DNA of 64,000 nt from Novosphingobium chloroacetimidivorans (GTDB taxonomy: Bacteria; Pseudomonadota; Alphaproteobacteria; Sphingomonadales; Sphingomonadaceae). Positions 35,149-42,742 of this stretch are shown here, one piece after another. Numbering within the stretch: the first letter of the stretch is position 1; the number at the start of each line of letters is the position of its first letter. The notes under the pieces are model-generated. The model was not told the origin of the DNA and did not search any database. It saw only the letters and a program-made list of their open reading frames with translations. The stretch lies in the NCBI RefSeq assembly GCF_014204535.1, contig NZ_JACHLR010000011.1, positions 83,963-147,962 of the forward strand. The letters run 5' to 3'. Both the position numbers and the translations under genes were made by a program.

Positions 35149-35175
35149 ATACAAAGTTGTACACACAAGCTAAAC
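35146..35175. other. inferred left prophage junction (attL region)
   Basis: Sirtuin homology ends at 35146-35148. Immediately beyond lie AAAGTTGTACACACAAGC and lower-GC sequence that continues into phage genes. The exact core cannot be defined without the right junction. Confidence 0.55.
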
Positions 35176-35270
35176 GTATTTTTCGTTAGGAGGAATCTTG
35201 AAGCGCGCCACGTCGAAAGCTTACAAGGCAGCCTTAGCTGGCACCTTGCTGCCATCTATATCGTTGGGAT

Positions 35271-35768
35271 ATGAGACCGGCGATGCCTACGATTATCAAT
35301 CCGATGGACGCGCTCAAGAGCTTCGAGCCTGCCCTCAAACGCGGTGAGCTTCAAATTGAATCTGGACGGCTTGACTCCAGCTTGCTGGTCCATCGCGACG
35401 AGCCGAATGGCGAATGGCGGATTACCTATGCGAGGATGAACGGCTCAGCCGTGGCTGCCTTGGCGATCATCGTTCCGGCCGATCCTAAAGATGGCGCTCC
35501 TGTATTCCAGATCGGGTACGCAGTTCCCCAGCACCTCAGAAAACGCGGATTGGGCAAGCGCATCGCGCAAGCGGCAATAGACGAGTTCAGTTCTGGGATG
35601 GCAGGTGCTGGGATGAAGCGTTTCTTCTTCGAGGCCATTGTGGGCGCGAAGAACTTAGCATCACAGAAGGTCGCGGCGCAGGTGATAGGCGGGGATGCGA
35701 AGCGAACCAAAGACGAAGCGTCGGGCGAAGCTGCCTTTCAATATCTCAAGGAAGTGCGCGCGCCTTAG
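35271..35768 (+). CDS. GNAT-like acetyltransferase in the prophage left arm
   Basis: A 165-residue protein with a GNAT-like core. The acetyl-CoA motif A is FQIGYAVPQHLRKRGLGKRI, followed by the helix AQAAIDEFSSG and the strand FFFEAIVGAKN. The upstream part (ITYARMNGSAVAALAIIVPA) fits the preceding beta strands. The target is unknown. It is the first plus-strand gene inside the prophage, convergent with the DUF5131 gene; lysogenic-conversion or counter-defence roles are possible but unproven. Confidence 0.7.
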   Translation: MRPAMPTIINPMDALKSFEPALKRGELQIESGRLDSSLLVHRDEPNGEWRITYARMNGSAVAALAIIVPADPKDGAPVFQIGYAVPQHLRKRGLGKRIAQAAIDEFSSGMAGAGMKRFFFEAIVGAKNLASQKVAAQVIGGDAKRTKDEASGEAAFQYLKEVRAP

Positions 35769-35895
35769 CCCCCGCTGATAGCGGCGCGGCCTCCTGAACG
35801 TGCGCCAACTCTGCGGCCAACTCATCGAACGAGACGATGAGACCGGTGCCTTGATCGGTAATGCCCGTGGCCGGAAAACGCTTCTTAACAAGTGA

Positions 35896-36834
35896 TCAAA
35901 CTCCCGCCAACCGCAGCCATGCATCATCGTGATCGTCAGGCGTTGGCGATGATGTCGAGACACAAAGGTCCAACCAAGACGCGGGCTCATCGGGTACCGA
36001 GCACCGGGTGCGAGCCTCAATGCGGGTCCAGTTCGGGCGTGGGTTGTCGATCGCGTCATACACGTCTGACGGCATTTGCTGAACGATCTCGCCCTCAAGC
36101 AGCGAGCCTGTGTTTTTCTTCGATCGGGCGCGCGCGCCGGTAGCGCCGAACGCTCCCCATTGCTTGAAGAAAAAAGGCGTACCCACAGCGCGGCATCGAT
36201 CGCGAAGGTCACGGTGCCAGTCCGGGTTCGATGGCCGCACGGTGCGCGCAACGCCACTCTCGCCGCCGCTGATGAGCCAATCGATCGCGGCCACATCGAG
36301 GTTGGGCAAGGCCGAAAGCAATGGTTCGGCAGATACGAAGCGCACGGATGCCGGGACCTTGAGCAACTCACGAAGACGAGGCCTTGCGTACTTGTCCTCC
36401 TCGATCGTGACGCCTGCCCACATGTTCGGGGTCCAAACGAGACCAAGTTCCTTGGTCTTTAGTGCCATGCGACTGGGGCGCTTGGTCAGAATTTGATAGC
36501 GATGGCGCGAGGTGTTCTGCATCACTCTGAACATCTCGATGAGATCGGCGTCCGCGACGTTCTCGTGGAACATATCCGACATCGAGTTGACGAACCAGAT
36601 TGTAGGCTTCTTCAGGTTCACGGGGCGGAAGAACTCCTTGTCGTCCGCCCGACCGATCTTACCGGTCCAGTCGATCCGCCCATCATCCTCGACAACTGTT
36701 CCCTCGTACTTCTGTACGGTGGACTTGAGACGGTTTGCCATCACGATCGCATAACAGTGGTCACAACCAGCACTGATCCTTGAACAACCACCAATCGGGT
36801 TCCACGTCCTTTCTGTCCATTCGATATCGCTCAT
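35896..36834 (-). CDS. phage Gp37/Gp68 family protein (DUF5131)
   Basis: A 312-residue protein of the DUF5131 family, often found on phages. The start SDIEWTERTWNPIGGCSRIS AGCDHCYA carries a Cys cluster (C-x6-C-x2-C) that recalls radical SAM proteins. NSMSDMFHENV, YQILTKRPSRM and FVSAEPLLSALP are family motifs, and the typical core ends near FFFKQWGAFG and LLEGEIVQQMP. A 58-residue tail follows. After the TGA the same frame remains open for about 49 codons. The function is unknown. Confidence 0.85.
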   Translation of the reverse strand: MSDIEWTERTWNPIGGCSRISAGCDHCYAIVMANRLKSTVQKYEGTVVEDDGRIDWTGKIGRADDKEFFRPVNLKKPTIWFVNSMSDMFHENVADADLIEMFRVMQNTSRHRYQILTKRPSRMALKTKELGLVWTPNMWAGVTIEEDKYARPRLRELLKVPASVRFVSAEPLLSALPNLDVAAIDWLISGGESGVARTVRPSNPDWHRDLRDRCRAVGTPFFFKQWGAFGATGARARSKKNTGSLLEGEIVQQMPSDVYDAIDNPRPNWTRIEARTRCSVPDEPASWLDLCVSTSSPTPDDHDDAWLRLAGV

Positions 36835-36947
36835 TTGTGTGTCTCCGACAGGCGCGCGGGATTGCCCCGCAGACGCGGGTTGTTCTGAACTGTGATTTAG
36901 ATTCTTAGGGCGACCCGATGGTCGCGGCTGGACGCGGCGCGGGTCAG

Positions 36948-37370
36948 CTACGCCTTAGGACGTGCCACCCAAGCGTCGATGCCATCGCTTGCCCAACGTA
37001 TCCCGCGCCCACCGACCTCAAGCGGTTTGGGGAAGTCTGGATTGCGGCGAAGGCGCAACAGAGTGGAGGGTGATATTTGTAGCAGGTCACAGACCTGCTC
37101 AACGGTCAGCACCCGCGCTTGACCAATGCGGGCTGGCTGGGGCTCTACTGGACGTGGCTGCTCAGGTGGACGCGGAGGTACGAACTCGCCCACATCGATA
37201 TCGAAGTGCTCGTGGACAACGCTACCGGCAGAGAACTCAGCCAAGGGCCGCCCATTGATCACCCACCCACGGCGGGCTTCCAAGGATACCCGGCTTGTCT
37301 CATCCACAGCGCCCGACCGGATGAGGCGGACGAGTTCGGGCGGCACCGATATGCGAATCTCATCAATCAT
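36948..37370 (-). CDS. AlpA/excisionase-like helix-turn-helix protein
   Basis: A 140-residue protein. The C-terminal 50 residues form a MerR/AlpA-type winged helix (VEQVCDLLQISPSTLLRLRR, NPDFPKPLEVGGRGIRWASD GIDAW), typical of excisionases and phage regulators. The N-terminal part (IDEIRISVPPELVRLIRSGA) and a Pro-rich linker are unrecognised. Near the junction of the prophage, it may regulate excision. No integrase is in the window to confirm this. Confidence 0.75.
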   Translation of the reverse strand: MIDEIRISVPPELVRLIRSGAVDETSRVSLEARRGWVINGRPLAEFSAGSVVHEHFDIDVGEFVPPRPPEQPRPVEPQPARIGQARVLTVEQVCDLLQISPSTLLRLRRNPDFPKPLEVGGRGIRWASDGIDAWVARPKA

Positions 37371-37457
37371 CGTGATTGCTCCTGACGACTAAGGTCTATC
37401 ATCAGAAGGCGTCATGCGCAAGCTTTATCGTCATCACGCGTCAAGACGCGTCATGGG

Positions 37458-37748
37458 CTACCCGCTGATCTTCTGCATGATCTTGGTCACTGCCTCCGGG
37501 TCGGCCTCGATCATGCTCAAGAGCGTACGCGATCCAGCGTCTGGCATGCGGCGCTCCTGCTCCCAATCTCGAAGGGTACCAAGCGGGATGTGGTACGTCT
37601 TGGCGAAGTTGGGCTGAGATAGCTTGGTCTTGGCGCGGATAGCCTTGACGTTGGGCGCGGCCACACGGCCACGGCTAGTGTCACCCTGCGCATATGCGAG
37701 GGCGTCCTCTAAACCTGCACGGATCAGGTCAAACGCTGATTCAGTCAT
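37458..37748 (-). CDS. NadS/HigA-type antitoxin
   Basis: A 96-residue Cro/CI-type helix-turn-helix protein: VKAIRAKTKLSQPNFAKTYH, then IPLGTLRDWEQERRMPDAGS. This NWEQGRR-like motif is typical of HigA/NadS antitoxins. It follows the toxin gene by 57 bases on the same strand, in the toxin-first order of HigBA systems. It probably represses the module through the direct repeats at 38155-38210. Confidence 0.82.
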   Translation of the reverse strand: MTESAFDLIRAGLEDALAYAQGDTSRGRVAAPNVKAIRAKTKLSQPNFAKTYHIPLGTLRDWEQERRMPDAGSRTLLSMIEADPEAVTKIMQKISG

Positions 37749-37805
37749 AAGTTACTTTTCCCGTTCCTGAGCGATATCCCTCGCTCGGGGGTTACAAGCG
37801 GGCGC

Positions 37806-38144
37806 TTACCTTCGCCCATAGGTTGCCTTGATCTCCTTGGTGATCGTAGCGAGTATGTTCTTCTCCTTGTCTGTCAGACTTTCTTTCATCGTCTTTGGGT
37901 AGACGGTCAGCAGGAACACCGGGATGTCACCACCACCGTAGAAGGTGATGACCCGGAACCCGCCCGACTTACCGCCACCTGTTGCTGCAACCCGCACCTT
38001 ACGCGCGCCTCCGCACCCCTGCATGATCGCGCCCACCGTGGGGTCGGCAGCGATATAGTCCACCAGTTGGGCGCGCTCATCATCCGAGATTCCAGCTTTG
38101 CTGGCTGATGCGAGAAAGGCGTTTGTCTCGATCACGGTCTGCAT
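37806..38144 (-). CDS. RelE/HigB-type toxin
   Basis: A 112-residue small basic protein of the RelE/HigB2 superfamily: DDERAQLVDYIAADPTVGAI, GCGGARKVRVAATGGGKSGG, FRVITFYGGGDIPVFLLTVY. The GGxRKxR...GKSGGxRV pattern is characteristic. Such toxins are ribosome-dependent mRNA nucleases. It is paired with the downstream antitoxin, and on the prophage would act in maintenance or phage exclusion. Confidence 0.82.
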   Translation of the reverse strand: MQTVIETNAFLASASKAGISDDERAQLVDYIAADPTVGAIMQGCGGARKVRVAATGGGKSGGFRVITFYGGGDIPVFLLTVYPKTMKESLTDKEKNILATITKEIKATYGRR

Positions 38145-38154
38145 GAGATCGAAC

Positions 38155-38210
38155 TACGGCATACCAGTACGGCGGTCAATCCGGAATCGTACGGCATGCC
38201 AGTATGGCGG
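38155..38210. promoter_or_regulatory. direct-repeat operator between toxin and methyltransferase genes
   Basis: Two 21-base direct repeats at 38155-38175 and 38190-38210 match at 19 positions (core TACGGCAT.CCAGTA.GGCGG) and are 35 bases apart. They lie between the divergent toxin (start 38144) and methyltransferase genes, where an antitoxin or phage regulator would bind. Confidence 0.6.
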
Positions 38211-38230
38211 TGCAGGCGGCTAAATACCGG

Positions 38231-38953
38231 GTGCAACCCCTTTCCCTACACCACGGCAACTGCCTAGACGTTCTGCCCACCATCCCCGATGCCAGCGTTG
38301 ATGCGATCATCTGTGACCTCCCCTACGCCACCACGAAGAACGGCTGGGATGTCCTCATTCCGTTTGAACCTTTGTGGGCACAGTATCGGCGTGTCGCCAA
38401 GCCGAGCGCACCCATAATCCTTACAGCACAGCAGCCATTTACATCGATGTTGGTGGCGAGTAACTACCGCGACTTCAGGTACGAACTCATCTGGGAAAAG
38501 AACGCCAGCACCGGATTCTTGAACGCCAAGAAAATGCCGCTGAAGTCACACGAGTCCATCTTGGTATTTTACAAGCGGCTGCCCACGTACAACCCGCAGA
38601 TGACTGCTGGAACGCCCTACACGGTGCGGCGTGGATCGGTACAGTCGAAGAATTACGGCAAGCAGACCGAAGAGACGATCACCGTCAACAACGGTACGCG
38701 GTGCCCCAGATCGGTGCTGCGCTTTGACATCGAACGCGGGGCGCATCCAACACAGAAGCCGGTAGCGCTGATGCGGTACCTGATCGAGACCTTCACCAAC
38801 CCCGGCGACGTGGTACTCGACAACTGCATGGGCAGCGGCACCACTGGTGTCGCGTCCATTGCGGCAGGACGCCAGTTCATCGGCATCGAACAGGATGCGG
38901 CATATTTCAATATCGCTCACGAAAGAATTACGGGCGCGAGGGTTGATCAGTAG
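38231..38953 (+). CDS. site-specific DNA methyltransferase (N6-adenine/N4-cytosine)
   Basis: A 240-residue orphan phage methyltransferase. The catalytic motif IV is DLPYATT (a DPPY variant) near residue 33, and the cofactor motif I is VLDNCMGSGTTGVASI near 200, so motif order is beta-class. HPTQKPVALMRYLIETFTNP is the usual preceding segment. GTG 38231 is preferred over ATG 38204: it gives the typical N-terminus (QPLSLHHGNCLDVL) and stands four bases after a TAAATA motif. No cognate nuclease is adjacent. It may protect phage DNA or regulate genes. Confidence 0.85.
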   Translation: MQPLSLHHGNCLDVLPTIPDASVDAIICDLPYATTKNGWDVLIPFEPLWAQYRRVAKPSAPIILTAQQPFTSMLVASNYRDFRYELIWEKNASTGFLNAKKMPLKSHESILVFYKRLPTYNPQMTAGTPYTVRRGSVQSKNYGKQTEETITVNNGTRCPRSVLRFDIERGAHPTQKPVALMRYLIETFTNPGDVVLDNCMGSGTTGVASIAAGRQFIGIEQDAAYFNIAHERITGARVDQ

Positions 38954-39168
38954 GGTGGCGTTGCTACATGGCGCGCGAGTGGTGGAGTTTACGCGACCAT
39001 TCGCCACCGCCCAACTTCCTCATTTCAATTTTGCATTCGCCATCGTCGATCCTGTACAAGGATCACGCGTTGAATGGCTTCAACGCTTGATATCTCGCTT
39101 GTCTGGGCTCGATCGTGGAAGTGACGATCGGGCCCTAATCATTTATTGAACGGTGGTTTCATCCGGGG
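38954..39168. other. 215-base gap after the methyltransferase gene
   Basis: No open frame of note and no recognised motif until the TATAAATA at 39169. AT content rises towards the right end. Confidence 0.5.
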
Positions 39169-39280
39169 TATAAATACTACTGAAAGTTAGCTTAACTCCC
39201 CTTTGGTTGCTTTCTCTCGATCCCGTATAGATGTCTTACAGAGAAACCCCACTGGTCAGCGCCGGTGGGGTTTCTTGTTT
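39169..39280 (+). ncRNA. candidate phage small RNA with its own promoter and terminator
   Basis: TATAAATA at 39169-39176 is the best match in the window to the recurrent phage motif, but no start codon follows. About 65 bases later comes an intrinsic terminator (39243-39280). The RNA would be about 95-100 bases, from about 39182. No reading frame of useful size fits. Confidence 0.4.
39243..39280 (+). terminator. intrinsic terminator before the HNH gene
   Basis: GAAACCCCAC and GTGGGGTTTC form a perfect 10-bp stem around a GC-rich loop, followed by TTGTTTT. It could also work leftward. Confidence 0.85.
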
Positions 39281-39325
39281 TCGGCACAAAATAGCCTTTA
39301 AAACGGTATGATTTTCTAAATTTAG

Positions 39326-39331
39326 TAAATA
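39326..39331 (+). promoter_or_regulatory. TAAATA motif before the first HNH gene
   Basis: TAAATA followed by CAAC and then ATG 39336. Member of the recurrent phage motif set. Confidence 0.5.
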
Positions 39332-39335
39332 CAAC

Positions 39336-39893
39336 ATGTTAAGACATGTTGAAAGCACCCGCGCGGCTTACAAGCGCGACATATCGCACGAGCAACTCCT
39401 CTCGCTGGTCCACTATGATCCAGAAACAGGAGACTTCACTCTAATCAGGGATACAGCCAACAGGAAGGCTGGTGATCGACTTGGCAACTACAACAAGCGG
39501 ACTAGGTATACTTACGTCGGCATCTTCGGTCATAAGGTAGCGGCTCATCGTGTGGCGTACTTCTGGATGACCGGTGACTGGCCACCATCTGACATGGATC
39601 ACATCAACGGGGATCGCGGCGATAACCGGTGGTGCAACCTTCGTCCGTGCTCTCGCAGTGAGAACCTCCAGAACCGCGTCGGATTCGCCAAGTCTGGTCA
39701 CAAGTTGATCGTGATCAGCAAGACGCCGCGCGGTCATACCCGGTACTACTGCCGCATCGGTCGCAATGGACGAACAATCAACAGTCCAACTTTCTATGAT
39801 CTTGAAGCCGCGCTCGCATGGCGGGACGAATGGCTTCGGTGCAACGGCACGGCGTTCACGAACACGAGCCATATCAACGACCTGACGAACTGA
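39336..39893 (+). CDS. HNH endonuclease (HNH_3 type, homing-like)
   Basis: A 185-residue protein with an N-terminal domain containing LVHYDPETGDFTLIRD and KVAAHRVAYFWMTGDWPPSD, then the HNH core MDHINGDRGDNRWCNLRPCS RSENLQN, and a C-terminal AP2-like segment (YYCRIGRNGRTINSPTFYDL EAALAWRDEW). This is the layout of free-standing phage homing-type HNH nucleases. Its own promoter-like TAAATA and an upstream terminator suggest an independent insertion. Confidence 0.87.
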   Translation: MLRHVESTRAAYKRDISHEQLLSLVHYDPETGDFTLIRDTANRKAGDRLGNYNKRTRYTYVGIFGHKVAAHRVAYFWMTGDWPPSDMDHINGDRGDNRWCNLRPCSRSENLQNRVGFAKSGHKLIVISKTPRGHTRYYCRIGRNGRTINSPTFYDLEAALAWRDEWLRCNGTAFTNTSHINDLTN

Positions 39894-40040
39894 TCTTAAA
39901 GATACGTAACCCCAAAAACAGGAAAGTGAGCCGGGGCGAAGGTCCCGGTTCAAAAAATAAACGGCTCGGTCGAATGATATGGATCGGCCTCAATCGACTT
40001 CTCTACAGAGACACAATCTTGCCAACTATGGAGATAAGAC

Positions 40041-40877
40041 ATGTACTTTAAGAACGACCATCACGAACTACGCTTTATCGACACTGGTCGCGATCCCGAG
40101 CCGGTTCGTAAGCCGTCACCTCGCGCCTTGATGAGCGAAGCCTACCAGACCGTTATAGGCATAGCCCAAGCTGACCCGGCCATGATGGCGGAGCTTCAAG
40201 ATTGGCTGATGATGGACCACATCAAACCAACCAAGCGCAAGACCCACCCTATGCCGCTCGCGCCTGAGTTGATCGAGGTTAGCATCTGGGACAACTGGGA
40301 CAACGGTAAGCCCGTTAAGGGGCAGCCAAACAGGTATGGCGTCAACATCAAGGCGTGGGCGAGCGCGGCCGATGTTGACTTTCGGAAGCTCGATCAAGTT
40401 GACTGGTCCGGACGGGTCTCGCTGATGCCACCGGCAGACTTGCGCAAGGTGAGTAAAAAGGCTCAGCAGAAGAAGGGCGCGATGAAGGAGGGTAAATGGT
40501 CTCCGGGTCAGGTCTACCCCATCAGTCCGGAATACGCCGCGATGATCGAGACCGCTTGCGTCACCATGGAGGTGAACGCGTTGCAAGGTGGCCTACTCGT
40601 GACCAAGATTTATGGCGAAGGCACCCTGCGACATGAAAAGCAGATGATGCTGGTGGATACGGCAGCAGTGACGGCGGGTGATACCAACGCGACAGCGGTC
40701 ATATGGGTCGATGACGAGACGCCGATCCAGTTGCCCGCTTGGTCCACCTGTGACGCGGCTGGCAAGCCACTCCCAGAAAGCTACAATGACAAGAACGGCA
40801 AGCACGCCAAGTGCGTCATGCAGTGCCGCTACGCGTTGGATACGGACCGCTTTCGTGGATGGGTCACCGGTACCTAA
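40041..40877 (+). CDS. phage protein of unknown function
   Basis: A 278-residue soluble protein, not recognised. The middle (EVSIWDNWDNGKPVKGQPNR, YGVNIKAWASAADVDFRKLD) and C-terminal parts (NALQGGLLVTKIYGEGTLRH) suggest a beta-rich fold; Lys-rich KVSKKAQQKKGAMKEGKW lies near 145. GGAG precedes ATG 40041. It is flanked on both sides by copies of a CTTCTCTA palindromic element, which makes a regulatory or replication-associated role worth testing. It is not similar to known phage sigma factors as far as can be seen. Confidence 0.75.
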   Translation: MYFKNDHHELRFIDTGRDPEPVRKPSPRALMSEAYQTVIGIAQADPAMMAELQDWLMMDHIKPTKRKTHPMPLAPELIEVSIWDNWDNGKPVKGQPNRYGVNIKAWASAADVDFRKLDQVDWSGRVSLMPPADLRKVSKKAQQKKGAMKEGKWSPGQVYPISPEYAAMIETACVTMEVNALQGGLLVTKIYGEGTLRHEKQMMLVDTAAVTAGDTNATAVIWVDDETPIQLPAWSTCDAAGKPLPESYNDKNGKHAKCVMQCRYALDTDRFRGWVTGT

Positions 40878-41377
40878 CTTCTCTATTAGAAAAGTTATTA
40901 GCAATGGGTCGAAAGACACACATCTTATTAATAGAGAAGTGCCCTTCGATCCATCGGCTTCGCCGCTGTCTCATCGGGCTCTCATTTAAGAAGCAGTTGT
41001 CTTACGACGCCTTTTCTCAGATAGCCGTTAAATTCGACATGATTAAGGTTGTCATGACTTCTATAACAGAGAAGGCCCGAAGGCCTTCTAGGCCATAAGA
41101 TGCGGTCTCACGACCCCGTTCATTGATCGCCATTATGGTGGCCGTGATTAGATGTGTCATGTGAGCTCTAATAGAGATGTGGCTTGCGCCCCATCAACTC
41201 ATAAGTGGTGGTCCCAAAGACCACATATGTCATCGAATCCATTATGGTGCCGGTCATTGACCGGAAAATTGATCCAATTATGCGACGGGGGCGAGCGCAG
41301 CGAGGCACTGGGCGGCTCGACGGGGCGGCGCGGCACGTGAATTTGAATATGAGAAGGGCCGAACGCGAAAGCCGCGC
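40878..41377. other. 500-base repeat-rich stretch without a secure gene
   Basis: It holds inverted CTTCTCTATTA / TAATAGAGAAG elements (40876-40896, 40929-40941, 41053-41069, 41163-41176), a hairpin AGAAGGCC-CGAA-GGCCTTCT at 41070-41089, and a direct repeat CCATTATGGTG near 41130 and 41239. A 65-codon frame from ATG 40903 to 41098 is possible but has no ribosome site. The density of repeats suggests a control or replication region. Confidence 0.5.
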
Positions 41378-41551
41378 TTAGGCCGTCACCCGTGCGAGCA
41401 CTCGCCATCCCCAGATCACCAGCAGCGCGCCCACAAATGTAGCAGCCGCCTCCACCCCGGAGATGGCTGGAAATAGTCGGATGACCACAAGATCGATTAA
41501 GGTGGCGTTCAGCAGGTCATAGCCGTGCGCCATATTGGCTAACGTCTTCAT
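41378..41551 (-). CDS. small membrane protein, possibly holin-related
   Basis: A 57-residue frame (start MKTLANMAHGYDLLNATLID) with one or two hydrophobic stretches (LIDLVVIRLFPAISG and AAATFVGALLVIWGWRVLAR) and a basic C-terminus. It lies on the opposite strand, next to the endolysin gene. The ribosome site is poor (GGAG 14 bases upstream, within a perfect hairpin at 41570-41590). Position and size would suit a holin or antiholin, but the strand is against it. Confidence 0.4.
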   Translation of the reverse strand: MKTLANMAHGYDLLNATLIDLVVIRLFPAISGVEAAATFVGALLVIWGWRVLARVTA

Positions 41552-41569
41552 TTCAGAGGGCTAACTCCG

Positions 41570-41590
41570 AAGGAGTTAGCAAGGAGTTAC
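41570..41590. promoter_or_regulatory. perfect 9-bp inverted repeat upstream of the endolysin
   Basis: GCTAACTCC-GAA-GGAGTTAGC is a 21-base perfect palindrome, with a further GGAGTTA copy just downstream. It lies between the divergent small membrane gene and the endolysin gene, as an operator or an RNA hairpin. Confidence 0.5.
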
Positions 41591-41636
41591 TTCTAGCAGC
41601 GGCTCATCCACTTCGCACGCGCGCATAAGTTCATGA

Positions 41637-42251
41637 ATGGAACTTAATGATAACACGCTCTCAGCAGCGTTCCCGCGTCTCAAACCCGCAACTCGCAGCA
41701 TGATCCTTGAGGCAAGTACCCCGGCGATCGAGCGGTATGAGATCAACACCACCCGGCGCTTGGCGTGCTGGTTGGCTCAATGTTACCACGAAAGTGCCGG
41801 GTTCACCGCGCGGGTCGAGAACCTCAACTACTCGGCGGCTGGCCTCCTCGCGACATGGCCGAAGCGTTTCACCAAAACCACCGCCACGCTTTACGCCCGG
41901 CAACCCGAAAAGATCGCCAATCGCGTATACGCGGGTCGTAACGGCTGCGGTGATGAGGCGTCTGGCCATGGTTGGCTGACACGCGGCCGAGGCTTCATCC
42001 AGCTTACCGGGATGGACAACTACAAGGCATTTGCGAAAGCCTTGGGTATGACCCTTGAAGAAGTCATAGCCTATCTTGAGACCGATCAGGGCGGTTTTGA
42101 TGCCGCAGCATGGTTCTTCACCCACAACGGCCTGTGGAGCCTGTGCGACGGCTGGGAACTCACCAAGCTGACCAAGCGCATCAACGGCGGCGTTCACGGC
42201 CTCGATGCCCGTAAGGCGCTCTGCAACGGCGCTCTAAGGGCGTTCAAGTGA
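41637..42251 (+). CDS. GH19-family endolysin
   Basis: A 204-residue chitinase-like lysozyme. ACWLAQCYHESAGFTARVEN holds the catalytic Glu52. RNGCGDEASGHGWLTRGRGF IQLTG carries the second acid and the substrate-groove motif typical of phage GH19 lysins. DQGGFDAAAWFFTHNGL and LTKRINGG complete the family pattern. There is no signal peptide, so release depends on a holin. It lies upstream of the structural module on the same strand, about 1.5 kb from the two-helix protein at 43927. Confidence 0.93.
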   Translation: MELNDNTLSAAFPRLKPATRSMILEASTPAIERYEINTTRRLACWLAQCYHESAGFTARVENLNYSAAGLLATWPKRFTKTTATLYARQPEKIANRVYAGRNGCGDEASGHGWLTRGRGFIQLTGMDNYKAFAKALGMTLEEVIAYLETDQGGFDAAAWFFTHNGLWSLCDGWELTKLTKRINGGVHGLDARKALCNGALRAFK

Positions 42252-42375
42252 TAAACCTCGCCTCATGAATTTGAAAACACGCCTACCCGTTTTCATTTTT
42301 TCGGCTGGTGGCGCGGGAGCCAGCACCACCCCGCGCGCCTCCAAGATGTGAGCGTTCATATTGCGGAGCCAGTCC

Positions 42376-42693
42376 TCACCCAAGGTGGCATAGATGTGCG
42401 CGATGCTCATGCGCCTGCTTCTTCACGCAGGCAGGCAGCCAAACGTCATCGATCCCATCGAACTGGGCAGCAAGCTTCTCTGCCAGACCAGCGCGCGCGA
42501 AGCCCCCAAGTAGCACCAGCTTACCGATCTCCTCGTCGAGACCATCAGCCAGAGCGCGGTCCAACATGGTGAGCAGCCTGCCTACACCACTGTTTGGCAT
42601 GATGCCGACGCACTGGTAATACCCATCTTCAAATGCTTCGGCTCGCTCCATGTGGTAAAGCGTTTCGACCGGCGCGACATGACCATTCTTCAT
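42376..42693 (-). CDS. hypothetical phage protein
   Basis: A 105-residue protein not recognised (MKNGHVAPVETLYHMERAEA, then EDGYYQCVGIMPNSGVGRLL, ending in a Cys/His-rich tail). It is encoded against the late genes and is flanked by two copies of CTCATGAATTTGAA at 42263 and 42714, which suggests that it is a transferable cassette. A weak hairpin with an A/T run follows its end. Confidence 0.5.
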   Translation of the reverse strand: MKNGHVAPVETLYHMERAEAFEDGYYQCVGIMPNSGVGRLLTMLDRALADGLDEEIGKLVLLGGFARAGLAEKLAAQFDGIDDVWLPACVKKQAHEHRAHLCHLG

Positions 42694-42742
42694 CTCGAAA
42701 TACTCTTTCTGTGCTCATGAATTTGAATATGCGACCGGCGCA

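Noticed and set aside
35659..36446. 261-residue minus-strand frame across the end of the DUF5131 gene
   Set aside because: It is an alternate frame of the DUF5131 gene, rich in Arg, Ser and Thr, without family motifs.
36948..37370. Integrase of the prophage near the left junction
   Set aside because: No tyrosine or serine recombinase motif was found in any frame of the left arm; the AlpA-like protein is only a possible excisionase. The integrase is presumably beyond the right edge.
40903..41098. 65-codon plus-strand frame beginning MGRKTHILLIEKCPSIHRLR
   Set aside because: No ribosome site or motif precedes it and it runs through inverted repeats and a hairpin; kept only as a note.
42308..42619. 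103-residue plus-strand frame after the endolysin
   Set aside because: It lies opposite the 105-residue minus-strand gene and is Pro/Arg/Ser-rich with no support.
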